64,000 nucleotides of DNA from Hymenopellis radicata (Eukaryota > Basidiomycota > Agaricomycetes > Agaricales > Physalacriaceae): contig JADNRX010000035.1 in NCBI GenBank assembly GCA_015501595.1, forward strand, positions 211,687 to 275,686, read 5' to 3'. Below, in pieces: positions 35,392 to 45,805 of the stretch. The translations under genes and the position numbers were made by a program. Each line of letters starts with the position of its first letter. Position 1 is the first letter of the stretch. The notes beneath the pieces were generated by a model. The model ran no database searches and was not told the DNA's origin. It saw nothing but the letters and a program-made list of their open reading frames with translations.

Positions 35392-36114
35392 GATGGTCGG
35401 GGAGAGAGCAACGTGATGCCGCAATACGCCGAGATTACTCAGCACAGCCACTCCCAACCTTTCCCTAACAGTCATCCACTTTTTGAGGTGACCAATCTCA
35501 AAGACCACCCGATTCATTTGGGACTATTCCACGTTCAGTCTTCATGATGTGCTATCCTTTTCCGTCTTTGACAGGGGCAGTCTGACAACGTGTATCGAAT
35601 AAGTATTAGTCTCGTCCACCTCCAGTTAGTGAATGGATTCCCGTCGCAGGTCAACGTCGCCGAACGCCACAAGCGGCACATTCGAAAGCGCCTTGCCGTC
35701 TTGATGAACATGCCAATTACGATCATCGTCAAACTGGTGCCTCGACTAGATCTGTGAGGATTGCTCTCCGCCACGCCGGCATCATTCTCTTGCTTCCCGG
35801 CTGTGGACGTACTCAAGCTCATTGTTCCCGCCGCTAAGGCCGTCCACGTCTATCAGCGCATTTTATCGACGAGCACACTGGCCACTGGCAGGGACTCTCA
35901 TTGTTCTCGGTGAGGATGACGTTTTCGTCATGGTCCACATAACACAACAATGGCCGCTTCCAGCTGGAAGACTGTGGACATTTCCATGTACACCCGAAAT
36001 GGTAATTCCAGTCGATACTGGCCGCCTCATTGTCTTGCGAGGAACAATGGGAGCCACTCGGTAAGAACGGAAACCCCAGGTCTCTCCTTGTCACGACCCT
36101 CGCGCACTGTTTGG

Positions 36115-36130
36115 CATAAATAGAGCGCGA
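36115..36130 (+). promoter_or_regulatory. Conserved core promoter of the U-borne gene
   Basis: CATAAATAGAGCGCGAC, about 65 nt upstream of the ATG, recurs with small changes in the other units: AATAAATAGAACGCGAC (5811), AATACATAGAACGCGAC (about 4790), CATAAATAGAGGACGAC (43472), and on the minus strand near 49150 and 63110. A pyrimidine-rich initiator (TCTCATTCCACTCT) follows. Its conservation between diverged units suggests it is under selection. Confidence 0.5.
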
Positions 36131-36182
36131 CAGGCTCCTCGCATTCTCTCATTCCACTCTTGAATTCCTCTTCCACTGCCAG

Positions 36183-36966
36183 CCATGGGCCAGCCTCTCT
36201 ATAGCGTTCAACTTGAGCAGTACGTGTTGTGTTCTTGTTCTGTATCTATATACTCAATTCTATTAGGAAGTATCATGCAGCTCGGACGATGTCGACGCCC
36301 AGGCGACCAAGGACGTCGAACAGTATCAGGTATTAGTAAGCAGTGCTCGTCATCTCTCAAATAACAGTGAACTCATCTCTGCATTCCAGTGTCCCAAGAG
36401 TTCCTCCGAACTCTTCTTCCAGCGTGGAGAGAGAAAGCGCTCCCCGTATTCAATTCCGCGACAGGCCGGAGTCTCCTCTCCAGCGCAGGGTTCGGTCTAG
36501 ACTTCCTCGCAGTCCCGCTCCAAGAACGTTGTCCCGCCCGAATGGCTTCTCACCTGCTCCCACCATTCTGTTCGCTGAAACCCCTGCTACGTCCCGCGGC
36601 GCACATCCTGATTTCGCGTCGGATGCCGAGACGAGGAGTCCTCCCGCCAACCTCCCTCGTCCAGTTGAAGGCTTAGTCCGCCCTGAGCGTTATTCCGAAA
36701 ATGACGACCCGTAAGCATACAAGTTTTTTACAGCCCGGAATGTGTTGCTCATCGATAAATACAGCTTCAGTGACGACTATAAACGCGAAACACCATCAGC
36801 CGACTCGGACAGCGACGACGAATTCTCCGCGGCTTGGACGTTGGAGCAGTGGGACTCGGACAGTGACGATGACGAAGTTGAAGAACCGCGCCAGCGCTCT
36901 CGTGCGATGCAGGCCGATTTCCAAAAAGTCTACCTCGGAGCCAATGCCCGTGGCCAGGAGATCTAG
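36183..36966 (+). CDS. Small Ser/Asp/Arg-rich protein of the U family
   Basis: Four exons join by GT-AG into a frame of roughly 210 codons: MGQPLYSVQLEQ, then KYHAARTMSTPRRPRTSNSI, then a Ser/Pro/Arg-rich exon (VPRVPPNSSSSVERES, LQRRVRSRLPRSPAPRTL, SPAPTILFAETPATSRG, LVRPERYSENDDP), then FSDDYKRETPSADSDSDDEF and AAWTLEQWDSDSDDDEVEEP, ending KVYLGANARGQEI with TAG at 36964. In the copy near 62.2 kb the frame runs on as VYGFDVPGNN, so this stop may be a recent truncation. No signal peptide or membrane span. Basic-then-acidic composition suggests a disordered, perhaps nuclear protein. I do not recognise the family. Confidence 0.55.
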
Positions 36967-37020
36967 GGATTTGACATGGGCAACAACCGCTATATTTTGG
37001 GTTAATTCTAGAGGCCTCAT

Positions 37021-37541
37021 CACGATGCTGGTTCCTTCCTGTTATGCTCCTCTTTTTATATGCACTATGTACTTGTATGCTTTCGTCGCTCTACCATTCA
37101 ATCATACATCCTTTACAATCAAATTGTGGGTATAGCCTCGTTGACTGCAGTACCTTCAATCAATAAGTACGCCATTTCGCCAACAGAGCTCGAACTGACA
37201 TCGTCATATCTGATGGGAGCTCAAGGAACTCGATGAGCGTACGAATACTATGGACAGCACACTTCTAGCCGTCGCGGTGCGCTGTATCTCTAACCTCGGG
37301 AATTTCGCTAGGTGGCGTGGACAGATAGACTCGGCCCATTCTCTACATCCCACACAGCCTGTCACGTAGAGCAGCACGGTTTATAATAAAACTCGAGCTG
37401 TAGAGGGCCTCGATAAAATCAATGGTAGATTCGAGGAAGTTATCGCGTCGCTAAGATCTCGAGCTAGTACTCGGCTCGTGCAGAAACTTGAACTTACTGT
37501 GCTACCATCGGTTCGTATACGTTACTTAACATAGAACCTCC
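37021..37541. other. Intergenic between U gene and peptidase gene
   Basis: Repeated in inverted form at 61732-62170. No gene-like frame. It probably carries the 3' regions of the two flanking convergent genes. Confidence 0.4.
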
Positions 37542-39934
37542 TTAAGCTCTGACGTTCGCAAACCAATCCCTCGTACTCTCCCAGGCGACCCTCGCAGCCT
37601 CGACGCCCTCAATCGGATGTCCTTCTCCCTCGAACCACATCAGGTCTACCTTGCCCTTGCTCTTCGCACCCTCTTCTTTGGACCCGGGAGTTCTTCCCTT
37701 CAATGCATGATAGAATCCCAGCCCCTGCTTCGGGTTCACTCTGTTATCCGAGCCGCCTAAAAGGATGAGCACAGAGGCCTGCACGTCCTGCACGTAGGAA
37801 ATGGGCGAAGCCGCCTGGAGGGCAGTGTACTGGTCCGATGTGATGGTGTATGGGACCCTCTCCGATGTGTTCTTCGGGAAGAACGGGAAATTAAATTCTT
37901 CAAAGTACCACTCGGGGATGTCTGTTCCCCAGACGTCGCCGGCTGAGATAACTGGGTTCCGGAGGACAGCGGCTGTGAACAATGTCGGGAATCGGGCAAC
38001 CACTGACACGGACGTGAGTGTTAGGCGGAAAGGAGGAACCATGTACGTACAATGGGCACCCAGAAATCCGCCATGACTCCCTCCCGATATAAACAGTTTC
38101 CCTTCGCCTTCTTCAGCAATTCCCAACGCGATAAGGTGTCGCACTGAAGCTATACAATCTTCGACGTCGAGAGTGCCACATTGACCACGTAACGCTTGGA
38201 CGTATCGCTCGCCATAGCCGAGCGAACCGGTGTAGTTGGGCAGCAATATCGTGTCTACTGAAATCAGTCATCTGGACATCACGATGGACCCGGAAACGTA
38301 CATCCTTCCAGTGCGAGGGCTGTCGTGGCTGGTGTCCAGGACGTCGCCCATGTTGCGTGCGGACCTCCGTGAGGAATCGTGATGAGTGGATTCCGGCTTG
38401 CATCCGTAGACTGGCTATGACGCAGAACGATACTCTCCGTAGGATGTCGTTCTGGAGTTTTGATGATCTCCATCGTCAGCTTTGACAGCGCTTCAGATAC
38501 TAGAATGAAAGCCTTAAACGCATGATTTACAATGACAGCCGCGACCACATACCATCTCTCGACACCTCCGGGGCATCCAGAATCCTCCACTCCACTTCCA
38601 TCGTAGCAGTAGACGTCTCGGTCACGGTCCCAAGAATCAACTCTGGCACGCTAACCAGAGAACTTCGAACGGCGGCGATATGGGATTTATCGGTCGCGAG
38701 GATTGTATAGCTGTAGTCTTTTCCGGTCGGAGTAATGTCGCTTATGGTAGAGTTGGTGGTAGAAATTGCAACGAGGCGCGATATCGAACCCCAGGTCGTG
38801 TGCGTGACGACCCAGCCGCCGTTCTCGAGGAATGGGTAGGTCGGTAAGGATGCACCGAGGAATAAGCCTGGAAACTCGTTCGAGTCCTGAGGATCCCAGA
38901 CAGTCTTGACGATCGGGTCAGATTGGCCAAGCAGATGGAGACTGGTGGACCCAGCATGCGCACCACCAAGTGCATTCGAGATGAAGACCGCTGAGCCGTT
39001 AGGCGAAACACGCGGAGAACGGCAAGATATACTTGACGGCGTGAGCTGCTCCCCAGTTAATGAGATGGGAGTTCCTGTGGTATCCAGAGGACTATCGATT
39101 GTAAGCTTCCATATCGCGGCTGGGCGGTTGAAGCAACCCAACAAGCCCAACGTTCGGTCATCGGATGTTCGCTGATATCCAGTGGCAAGCATGGTGGTAC
39201 CTTGTAATGCCGAATCTTGGCAGTCCTGAAAGACGAACTGGCCAAATGATACTACAGGGTTGTCGACGGCGGGGGTAACAAGCGTCGACAGGGATGCTTC
39301 GTTGTTCCCCAAAATGCGAAGGATGAAGGGAGTAGGGTGCTTCTTGGACGTCAAACCCTCTCCAAATGAAGGCGAGTACGCAAACTTGGAGACGTCTTTA
39401 GGCCCATTGGCTTCAGCGACATAAACGATAGCGTCTTCGGATGGAGGGAACGAAAGGGATCCAAAATACTCTAGTGGCCTATAAGATAAGTTGCGAGGAA
39501 GTCCTGAAAGCGCGCACCATCAGCATAGAATTCTCCATGATCATCGGTGACATCCTTGGTTAGGATCAAGGCGCCATCCCGCCCCCATATCTCTACGAAT
39601 CGTTTCTTGCCGCCATCGAGATTACGGAGGACTGCCTTGTACTTGGTAGAGGGAGACCAGGTAGATTTCACGATCCCGGCAGCGGATATGTCCTGTCCTG
39701 CCGTGGAGAACACCGTATCTTTCGAGAAGAAGATCGTCTTCGTAGTCGTGCGTTTGATGTCACGAACATGGTCGGCTATGCTGTACGTGACTTCTAGACC
39801 TTGAATTGATATTGAGCAAATTTACAGAACGGATGTGCGAGGAGGATACCTTTGTACCGCGCATCCATAGTATGTACAAGGAAGTGTGCTGCGGTGGGAA
39901 CCGGAATCGAGGAAAGGACTTTGTACAGTGACAT
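37542..39934 (-). CDS. Acylaminoacyl-peptidase-like serine peptidase (S9C), copy B
   Basis: Removes N-acylated residues from peptides in the cytosol (family knowledge). The start at 39934 gives MSLYKVLSSIPVPTAAHFL. An intron from AAAG|GTATCC to GTCTAG rejoins EVTYSIADHVRDIKRTTTKT. A 47-nt intron links HGEFYAD to EYFGSLSFPPSEDA. The propeller domain follows (FGQFVFQDCQDSALQGTTML, SISCRSPRVSPNGSAVFISN, FPGLFLGASLPTYPF). The alpha/beta-hydrolase part has ITIPHGGPHATW, YTILLPNYTGSLGYGERYVQ, nucleophile Ser in FISGGSHGGFLGAH, Asp in LLGGSDNRVNPKQG and His in FEGEGHPIEGV. All splice sites are canonical, including GGAT|GTACGT before the LPNYTG exon. TAA is at 37542. Intact. Confidence 0.85.
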
Positions 39935-40974
39935 ATTGCAGGTGCGCAGTACTTTGGACAGGAACATAAAATGCTCCGTAGTGCGACGCTTCGTTGTGCG
40001 TCTGCAGAGTTGGTATTGGAAGGAACGCGCGGCGAAATGGGCCGGCATTTACGGCCAATCATGTGATTCGATCAGCGGGCGAATAGGGGCATAGTCTTTT
40101 GCTTCTGGCGTTCACGAATCACCGATGGGGCAAGACGAAGTTGGTACTGCTCTCTCTTTAACTAAGCGCGCGCGGAGGATTCTGCCCTGGGCATGCGCGT
40201 AAATGCGGCGGGAACGCGGTCAGGAATCTTGTCGCCTGATCCATTCGCCATCCACCGCTGCTAGCAGGACTTCTTTCATCTAACAGTTCCAAAGCAAACG
40301 CCTTCGTCGATTTCTTCTCCGCTATTGAGGGGGAACAGCCTACCATGTTCAATCCGGCGACGAATAAGTCGGTTTTGTCCCTGTCGTCTTATGGTGGTTG
40401 TCTTTTCCTCTGTATGTACGATACGGTCACATACGGCCTTGGAATGAACTTTTTCTATCCGACTTACTGCATTGCCTCACGCAGGACGCGCCCCATTGCT
40501 ATATCTCCACCTGAAACCGCAGTCATCTACTTGCCGGTCTTGTGCATCCTGATTGATCCCTCACAGATGGTGGTCGACCACACGGAATGTATTCGACATC
40601 AGGAAAACAGCAAAGGCGTATTTCCGAGTCTTGGTCTTGCGGCTCAAATCTTTTCAGTCTTGCTCTTGCAGACCGGCATCTTTCCAGTCTTTCTCCCGCC
40701 GTCTTGTGGCTTCCGCCCGTTCTTTTTCCTGGCGTCTTATTTTTGGATGCACATTACCCTATGTTGATATATGCGATCGCATTGGTATCGAAGCGGCCCA
40801 TCATCATTCAGACACGGTTGGCGCTTCCCCATCTCTTCAGATGCTCATACATCAACGTCGTAACTTCTCTGATCCACCGATATGGAAGGGAACAGTACAC
40901 AGCCCGAATGCACCGTCCGCACCTTAAAGGAGTGGCTCAGTATTCGTTGCCCATCAAACACTCACACCCTCTCG
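39935..40974. other. Divergent promoter region of the peptidase and DUF6533 genes (copy B)
   Basis: About 1 kb between two divergent starts. It contains a truncated transposon end (CATCAGGAAAACAGC at about 40597 followed by GTCTTG repeats to 40745). Short ORFs overlap but are not conserved in copy C. Regulation may be shared; no specific site can be named. Confidence 0.45.
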
Positions 40975-42597
40975 ATGGATGCCCAGTCCGAAGCCCAATC
41001 GCTTTCACTCTTTGAGGCGGTGCAGCACATGCGACTTTCCACCGTGAATACTTTTCGATTTCTCAGAACTGCCCTGTGCTAACAGATTGCCTGTAGTACC
41101 TTCAATGTTGGTACGATCCCACGAGATACGGAGATGCTTGCCACTTACTCTTAAACTACGACACAGTTTCGGCTACCGCACTCTACGTATGCTCCGTTTT
41201 TTCCACTGGCTGTATCGGGTACCTAATTCGAGGTCAATTCAGGTGTTCGACTACCTCGTGACACTGGAGCAGGAGGTCGACCTTATATGGGGTTCCGAAT
41301 GGACTATCACCAAGCTGCTTTACCTCATCACACGGTATTCCCCCTTCGTAAATGCGGTTCTGTTCCTGTGGCGTATGCTTTCTCAAGTCATCGAATGTGC
41401 GCGTCATCTAATAATCTGGTAGAGCAAGTTACACCAAATATGAGTGCGGAGAGCTGCCTACTGGTATACAAGATGAATGGATGTGTGTCATCACGATCGT
41501 TCGATGTTGCTGATATTTACCGTAACATCAGGGATGGCCACTGCAGGCATTATCTTGGCTGAAGGTACGCACACTCGAACTCTCGGCATCTCTGTGAACT
41601 CATTATTCGAGTAGTTATACTCACACTCCGAACTTTGGCAGTCTGGAATCGGCATCGTATGCTCGCAGGTGGCCTGCTCACACTTTTTTCTGCAATCACT
41701 ATCGCAGCCTTCGCGGTAATGGGCATCTTCCAGGGCTCCCTGCAATGTAAGTGAATCCTGAGAAATGTTGGCCAAGGCTAGTCGCTAATATGCTCAGAAG
41801 TCCAAATCCTCCCGATTCCAGATTTTACATTCTGCTTTGTCTCTGCCGCCAATCCCATTTTTCGGTGGGACTACATACTCTGGATGTTTTACGAAGTAGG
41901 CGAGTATCACCACTGTATCGAATACTACCGCTCTGTACTCACCCGCTCTAAGTCATGCTACTACTCATGGTAGTTAAATCCTACCAGCAATGTAAGTTCT
42001 CTCGTTGGCATTGTGTTCGATTGATGACCAGTGGGATAGTTCGTCAGGCGCGAGAAATCGGTTCGTCACAGCTAATGAACGTTATCTTGAAGGATGGTAT
42101 GTCTCCGCTTATCATTAATGAGAGCCGCAACCGATCACCAAGCGCTCCAGGCGTCACGTACTATATCTATCTCTCTGGTATGACTCGTTCCCGTCATGGA
42201 TGCAGTGCCCTGATTATCCCTCAGTCTTGAACATTACGAACGTGATTGTGATAAGCAGTCTTTCAGTACGTTCTTTCTCTTTCTCTTTACCTTTACGCAT
42301 CGTGTAGAAGCCAACTTGTTCTACAGCCTGAGCTTCTTGGCTTGCTCGGTCTGTAAGTACTCAGTCCACTAAATAGTAGCATGATCGAACTTACAGCTTC
42401 ATCCTGCTGATCGTAGGTTAGAACGCGTTATCCACGCAATGCTGGCTTGCCGAGTGATCACGAATATCCGTGCCCAGGCGAAGAAGCAGGTGATTCATGG
42501 AAGTAAAGGAACAATCGATGACTTGGGAAGTACCGGTGGAAGTAGTGTCGGAATGGTAGTCTTCGCCGCCCATGATTCTACAGGCAGTCTGGAATGA
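40975..42597 (+). CDS. DUF6533 family multi-pass membrane protein (copy B)
   Basis: Same gene as in copy A, with about ten exons. The start is MDAQSEAQSLSLFEAVQHMR. An exon VSATALY splices to VFDYLVTLEQEVDLIWGSEW and TITKLLYLITRYSPFVNAVL. Later parts are LTPNMSAESCLLVYKMNG, MATAGIILAE, VILTLRTLAVWNRHRM, TIAAFAVMGIFQGSLQ, QILPIPDFTFCFVSAANPIF, VMLLLMVVKSYQQ, FYSLSFLACS and ERVIHAMLACRVITNIRAQA, ending DSTGSLE with TGA at 42595. The acceptor before FQILPIP has shifted relative to copy A (the AG used is 3 nt further on). Membrane segments are hydrophobic and evenly spaced. Function unknown in the whole family. Confidence 0.75.
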
Positions 42598-43164
42598 TTT
42601 CGGGTGTTTGTATGATTCCGCTGACATACGGTACCTTGAGTTGCAATAGACGGGAATTCACGAATTCAGTACACGAGCGCTGAATCAAGTTCGCGAAGAG
42701 GATACGAAGAGTACAGAGCGCGCTCGCTCTAAGTAAAGGAGCACATACAACAGTGTTGATGATCCATCAACAGTAGGTACAAAGTCGTTCCAGTTGAAGG
42801 TACAGATATCAACCTACTGAGTAGCCACATGAACCGCGAAATCTCGTCCTAGAGTCACATTTACTAAACGGGCGTCTTTGGACTCTGCAAGACCAACAAC
42901 GGCTGCTTCATGACGGGAGGCACTGTATATTTTTGAACTCTCAATAAGACGAGACTCCGGCAAGATTCAGGACCCGGAAGGAGGAGCGTACCGAATATTT
43001 CGATAGAGATTCGGGATATCCACTTGAGACGGCATGCGCCATCGACTACCAGGGAGCTCCCGAGCCGAGATGATGCATTTTCCGTAGAGCTCTTTCGTCG
43101 AGAACGAGCAGCGCCAGTATCCCAGACGTCGGCACAGATTCAGGCAGGATGGCTGGATGAGGGA

Positions 43165-44390
43165 ACAGGAAGAGTTTTCGGTAACATGAACAAACAAGCG
43201 CGTCTTGCCATTTACGATCATCGTCCACACTGCGAATTGTTCTTCTTTCACCCTGCCCAACTGTCGACTTCCTCAACCTTGTTGTTCCGTTCGTTAAGAC
43301 TACTCAAGCATTCTTTCGGCATCTCATTGTTCTCGGCCCAAGGAAATAACGCTTTTTTCTCATTGTCCACGCGCAATAGTAATGCTCCATGTCGGTGGAC
43401 AATGCCAGCGGTCACCTCAAAAAGGTAACTCATTGTCTGAATGGCACAATGGCCGTCTCACGTTCTCCGACACATAAATAGAGGACGACACCCTCCTCTG
43501 ATGCTGCATATCTTTCTTCCCTCAACTTGCGAACATGAGTCTCTCCAGCGTTCAGCTTGATCAGTACGTGTCGTACTTTACGGTCTTCACCTATTTCTAC
43601 TAGTCACTCACGTCTATCTAGGAAATCTGAGGGCGCTCAATCGACGCCAAAGCTCAACACTCATCGGTAGGGAGTGCCACTGATCTCTGACTCGCTATAT
43701 CTACTAGCCGCTCACGTCTACCTAGGAAATCTGACAGCGCGCCGACTCCAAAGCTCAACACTCGGTAAGGAATCTCTGAGGTGTCGTTGACCTGATCCGA
43801 TTCTTTCACCAGACTTCCAGGAGCCGCGCGTGATGCCTCGGACGGAGAACGCGCTTTCGATTATCATACGCCTCTCCACGCCGCGCCGTGTACTTTCCCG
43901 CGCCCCACCACTGGCACTGTCGCTCATCCCTCCCGCGGCGATGACAGCCTGTTCTCTCGTGCGCTGGAAGCCGTGGTACAGGCCGTGATGGAGGAAGTAT
44001 TTCGGTGACGTCGAGCGACCTGAACAAAGCAATGATTGTTTTGTTTTAGACTGATTCTTGTGTATTACTGCACTAATTACTTGCGTCCTGGTCATTTGCG
44101 TGTTACCTGCCAAAGTGCACCTTTATCATTTATGTCTCTCCGGCTTTCACTGGGTAGATCAAAGGGACTGGCATCTCAGTGCTGCTCCTCGAAAGTGAAG
44201 AAAAACCCCTTGTGCCGTTCATATTGAGTCGTCAATCAGACACTTTGTCTGTATCCCGTTCTTCCTTAAGCTCTAACATTCCCTCAGCTTCGACGCCTCG
44301 GACCGTGGCATACTCAGCCGTTCGACACGGAAATTCTTCCTCTCAAGTGCGAATGAATGAGTTTAAACCACGAAACCGTGTTCATTGTCT
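43165..44390 (+). repeat. U element 5, right border of duplication copy B
   Basis: The head GTAACATGAACAAACAAGCG is at 43180, the core promoter CACATAAATAGAGGACGACA at 43471, the gene at 43534, and the tail AATTCTTCCTCTCAAG near 44332. It is in the same orientation as U4, so copy B is bracketed by direct U repeats. An exon-2-like segment (CTACCTAGGAAATCTGA) appears twice (43.62 and 43.73 kb), an internal duplication. Confidence 0.6.
43534..44008 (+). CDS. Small protein of the U family (short form)
   Basis: Exon 1 is MSLSSVQLDQ. After an intron ending TCTATCTAG, exon 2 reads KSEGAQSTPKLNTH. The last exon, after CTTCCAG, reads AARDASDGERAFDYHTP, then LHAAPCTFPRPTTGTVAHPS and DDSLFSRALEAVVQAVMEEV, then FR and TGA at 44006. 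The duplicated exon 2 makes the exact splicing uncertain. The product would be about 95 residues and lacks the acidic WTLEQWDSDS exon of the 36-kb member. The SRALEAVVQAV patch is shared with U1 and U2. Function unknown. Confidence 0.45.
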
Positions 44391-44768
44391 CCATCATACT
44401 TCCAAACTCAAGCGTTGACGTGTTCCGTCGGCGAGGTTAATCCTCGCAGGAGTGATACCTCCGGGCATGGCTTGCGCGAGGGGATGGATGATTGAGGCGG
44501 TGGGCCGAGTCGGGGGAAGGCTAGATGGGGGAAGAAGACTAGTCGGCCGGATGGCTTACTTATACAAGGCATAAGAGCAACCCAACGTACTGTTCATGAA
44601 AGACTTATTGTAAGGCGGCCTCCGTATGTACCCAGAACAACGTGCGCCACATACCAATTTCCGAATTAAAATCTACATAATAACCGCAACGGCGCTGTCG
44701 CGTTCAAAAAAATGAGATCAGAGTCCAGGACGTACGAGTACTTAAAAAGGTCATTCATAACGTGCACA

Positions 44769-44866
44769 TGTCGGTAACTGGAATCGAACCAGTGGCTCCT
44801 CGGAGAATTTCACACTGACAGAGCGCTCACCACAACGAGGTGATTTAACCCCTAATCGATACCGAC
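44769..44866 (-). tRNA. tRNA-His (GTG) with 26-nt intron
   Basis: On the minus strand GTCGGTA pairs with TACCGAC. The D arm is GATT/AATC, the anticodon stem CCTCG/CGAGG with GTG as anticodon after TT, and the T arm ACTGG-TTCGATT-CCAGT; the discriminator is A. An intron of about 26 nt sits one base 3' of the anticodon, the canonical place. The mature length is 72 nt. The base before G1 is C, so the His-specific G-1 would be added post-transcriptionally by Thg1. Confidence 0.85.
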
Positions 44867-44967
44867 GGTCCAAGGGTCATGGTTTGTGAATCGTTGTCGA
44901 CACGGAACTCGGAAGCCTCAAAAAAAGGACGACTCTAAATAAGCAGACACATAGCAGCTAGCTACGG

Positions 44968-45243
44968 TCAAAGAGGAATCTTCGGCGTGAAGAAGAAGAA
45001 TCGTGTTTGTGTGAAAGGGGCCCAGTGTGGCGCGTGCACGACGCGCAGGAATCGTAGTGCCATCAATGTCGTAACAAGGAGAGCGCCAAACGCAAAGGAC
45101 ACCGCCAAAGGTCCGGAGGTCGGGATAAAAAGTCTAATAGTAAAAGGAGACCGGGCCCAAACCACGGGTCCACTGGTACTGTGAAGCATACGTCGCGATG
45201 ACACGCTTTTCTGTTCAAACCAAAAAAAGCTAGCAGAAGACAA
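44968..45243 (-). CDS. Small ORF with one membrane segment, hypothetical
   Basis: 91 codons with a hydrophobic stretch PLAVSFAFGALLVTTLMALR and a basic N-terminal part (RRMLHSTSGPVVWARSP) that could suit a small mitochondrial protein. No family recognised and no splice support. It may be a chance frame. Confidence 0.25.
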   Translation of the reverse strand: MSSASFFWFEQKSVSSRRMLHSTSGPVVWARSPFTIRLFIPTSGPLAVSFAFGALLVTTLMALRFLRVVHAPHWAPFTQTRFFFFTPKIPL

Positions 45244-45805
45244 TGGAATGAAGTAAGCGCCTAGCGGCTAGTCCACGGCGCTACGTCTAGGAAGGGCACT
45301 TGTGGCTTTGCGATGAACGAACGACTGAACAGCCAGCAGTGGTACAGCCTCGCTACATGAAAAGCCAGCGATGCCGAATCGACACCAGGGAGGGTGATTT
45401 TACAAAGTCTACATCGGCACGGACTCTTCGCCTAGGTCGTTTTTTTCGATGCTACAGGCTCCTACTCAATGCATTACAAGTTTTCGGATGTGACGTGCCC
45501 CAGTTTCATCGTCCAACTATTATTGAAAATGGGGCACCTCCGTATCTGAAGAACTTGCTTAGGTGGCGCAAAGCTTATGAAGGAGACTGGTGCTTGCGGA
45601 CTCTCATGTGGACAGAGATTTCGTCTCTATTTAATTGTAAACCTTGTAAACCTCCCTTCATACAAAGTTACTATATATCCCTCCCCGTACCTGGTGTATT
45701 TCGCTGGATCCTCGACAAAATCCCAATTCACCCTCCAACAGCAGAATATAAAACACATATTATATATCTGTAAACATCCATGAAATCACAACTCTAAAAA
45801 TCTCG
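45244..45805. other. Intergenic, no recognisable gene
   Basis: A plus-strand frame at 45300-45773 shows no family motif. This stretch probably includes the 3' region of the choline-transporter-like gene on the minus strand. Confidence 0.35.

Larger units (their letters stand above)
34118..35543 (-). repeat. Right arm of inverted duplication (with TOM7)
   Basis: Reverse complement of much of 26118-28150. Outer ends match at ACATCATGAAGACTGA (35.54 kb and 26.12 kb). Inner ends match around TCCGACAATAAACTTGTTC/GTACAAGTTTATTATCGGA. Copy B of the other duplication begins within about 150 bp of the outer end, so two rearrangement breakpoints are adjacent. Confidence 0.8.
35690..37020 (+). repeat. 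U element 4, left border of duplication copy B
   Basis: A diverged unit head (AACATGCCAATTACGATCATCG) lies near 35705, followed by the promoter segment and the small gene at 36183. It matches 62170-63560 in inverted orientation over nearly its whole length, including GGAACAATGGGAGCCACTC and the TATA-like CATAAATAGAGCGCGAC. Confidence 0.65.
35690..43225 (+). repeat. Segmental duplication, copy B
   Basis: The fullest copy: U element, intergenic 37020-37541, peptidase gene on minus, spacer with transposon-end relic (40597-40745), DUF6533 gene on plus, tail, and then another U element at 43165. Copy A (1-3355) is direct to it and copy C (63560-49410, minus the Plavaka element) is inverted. Confidence 0.8.

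Noticed and set aside
45300..45773. Plus-strand 157-codon ORF
   Set aside because: No recognisable motif, no splice pattern and no copy elsewhere; probably random.
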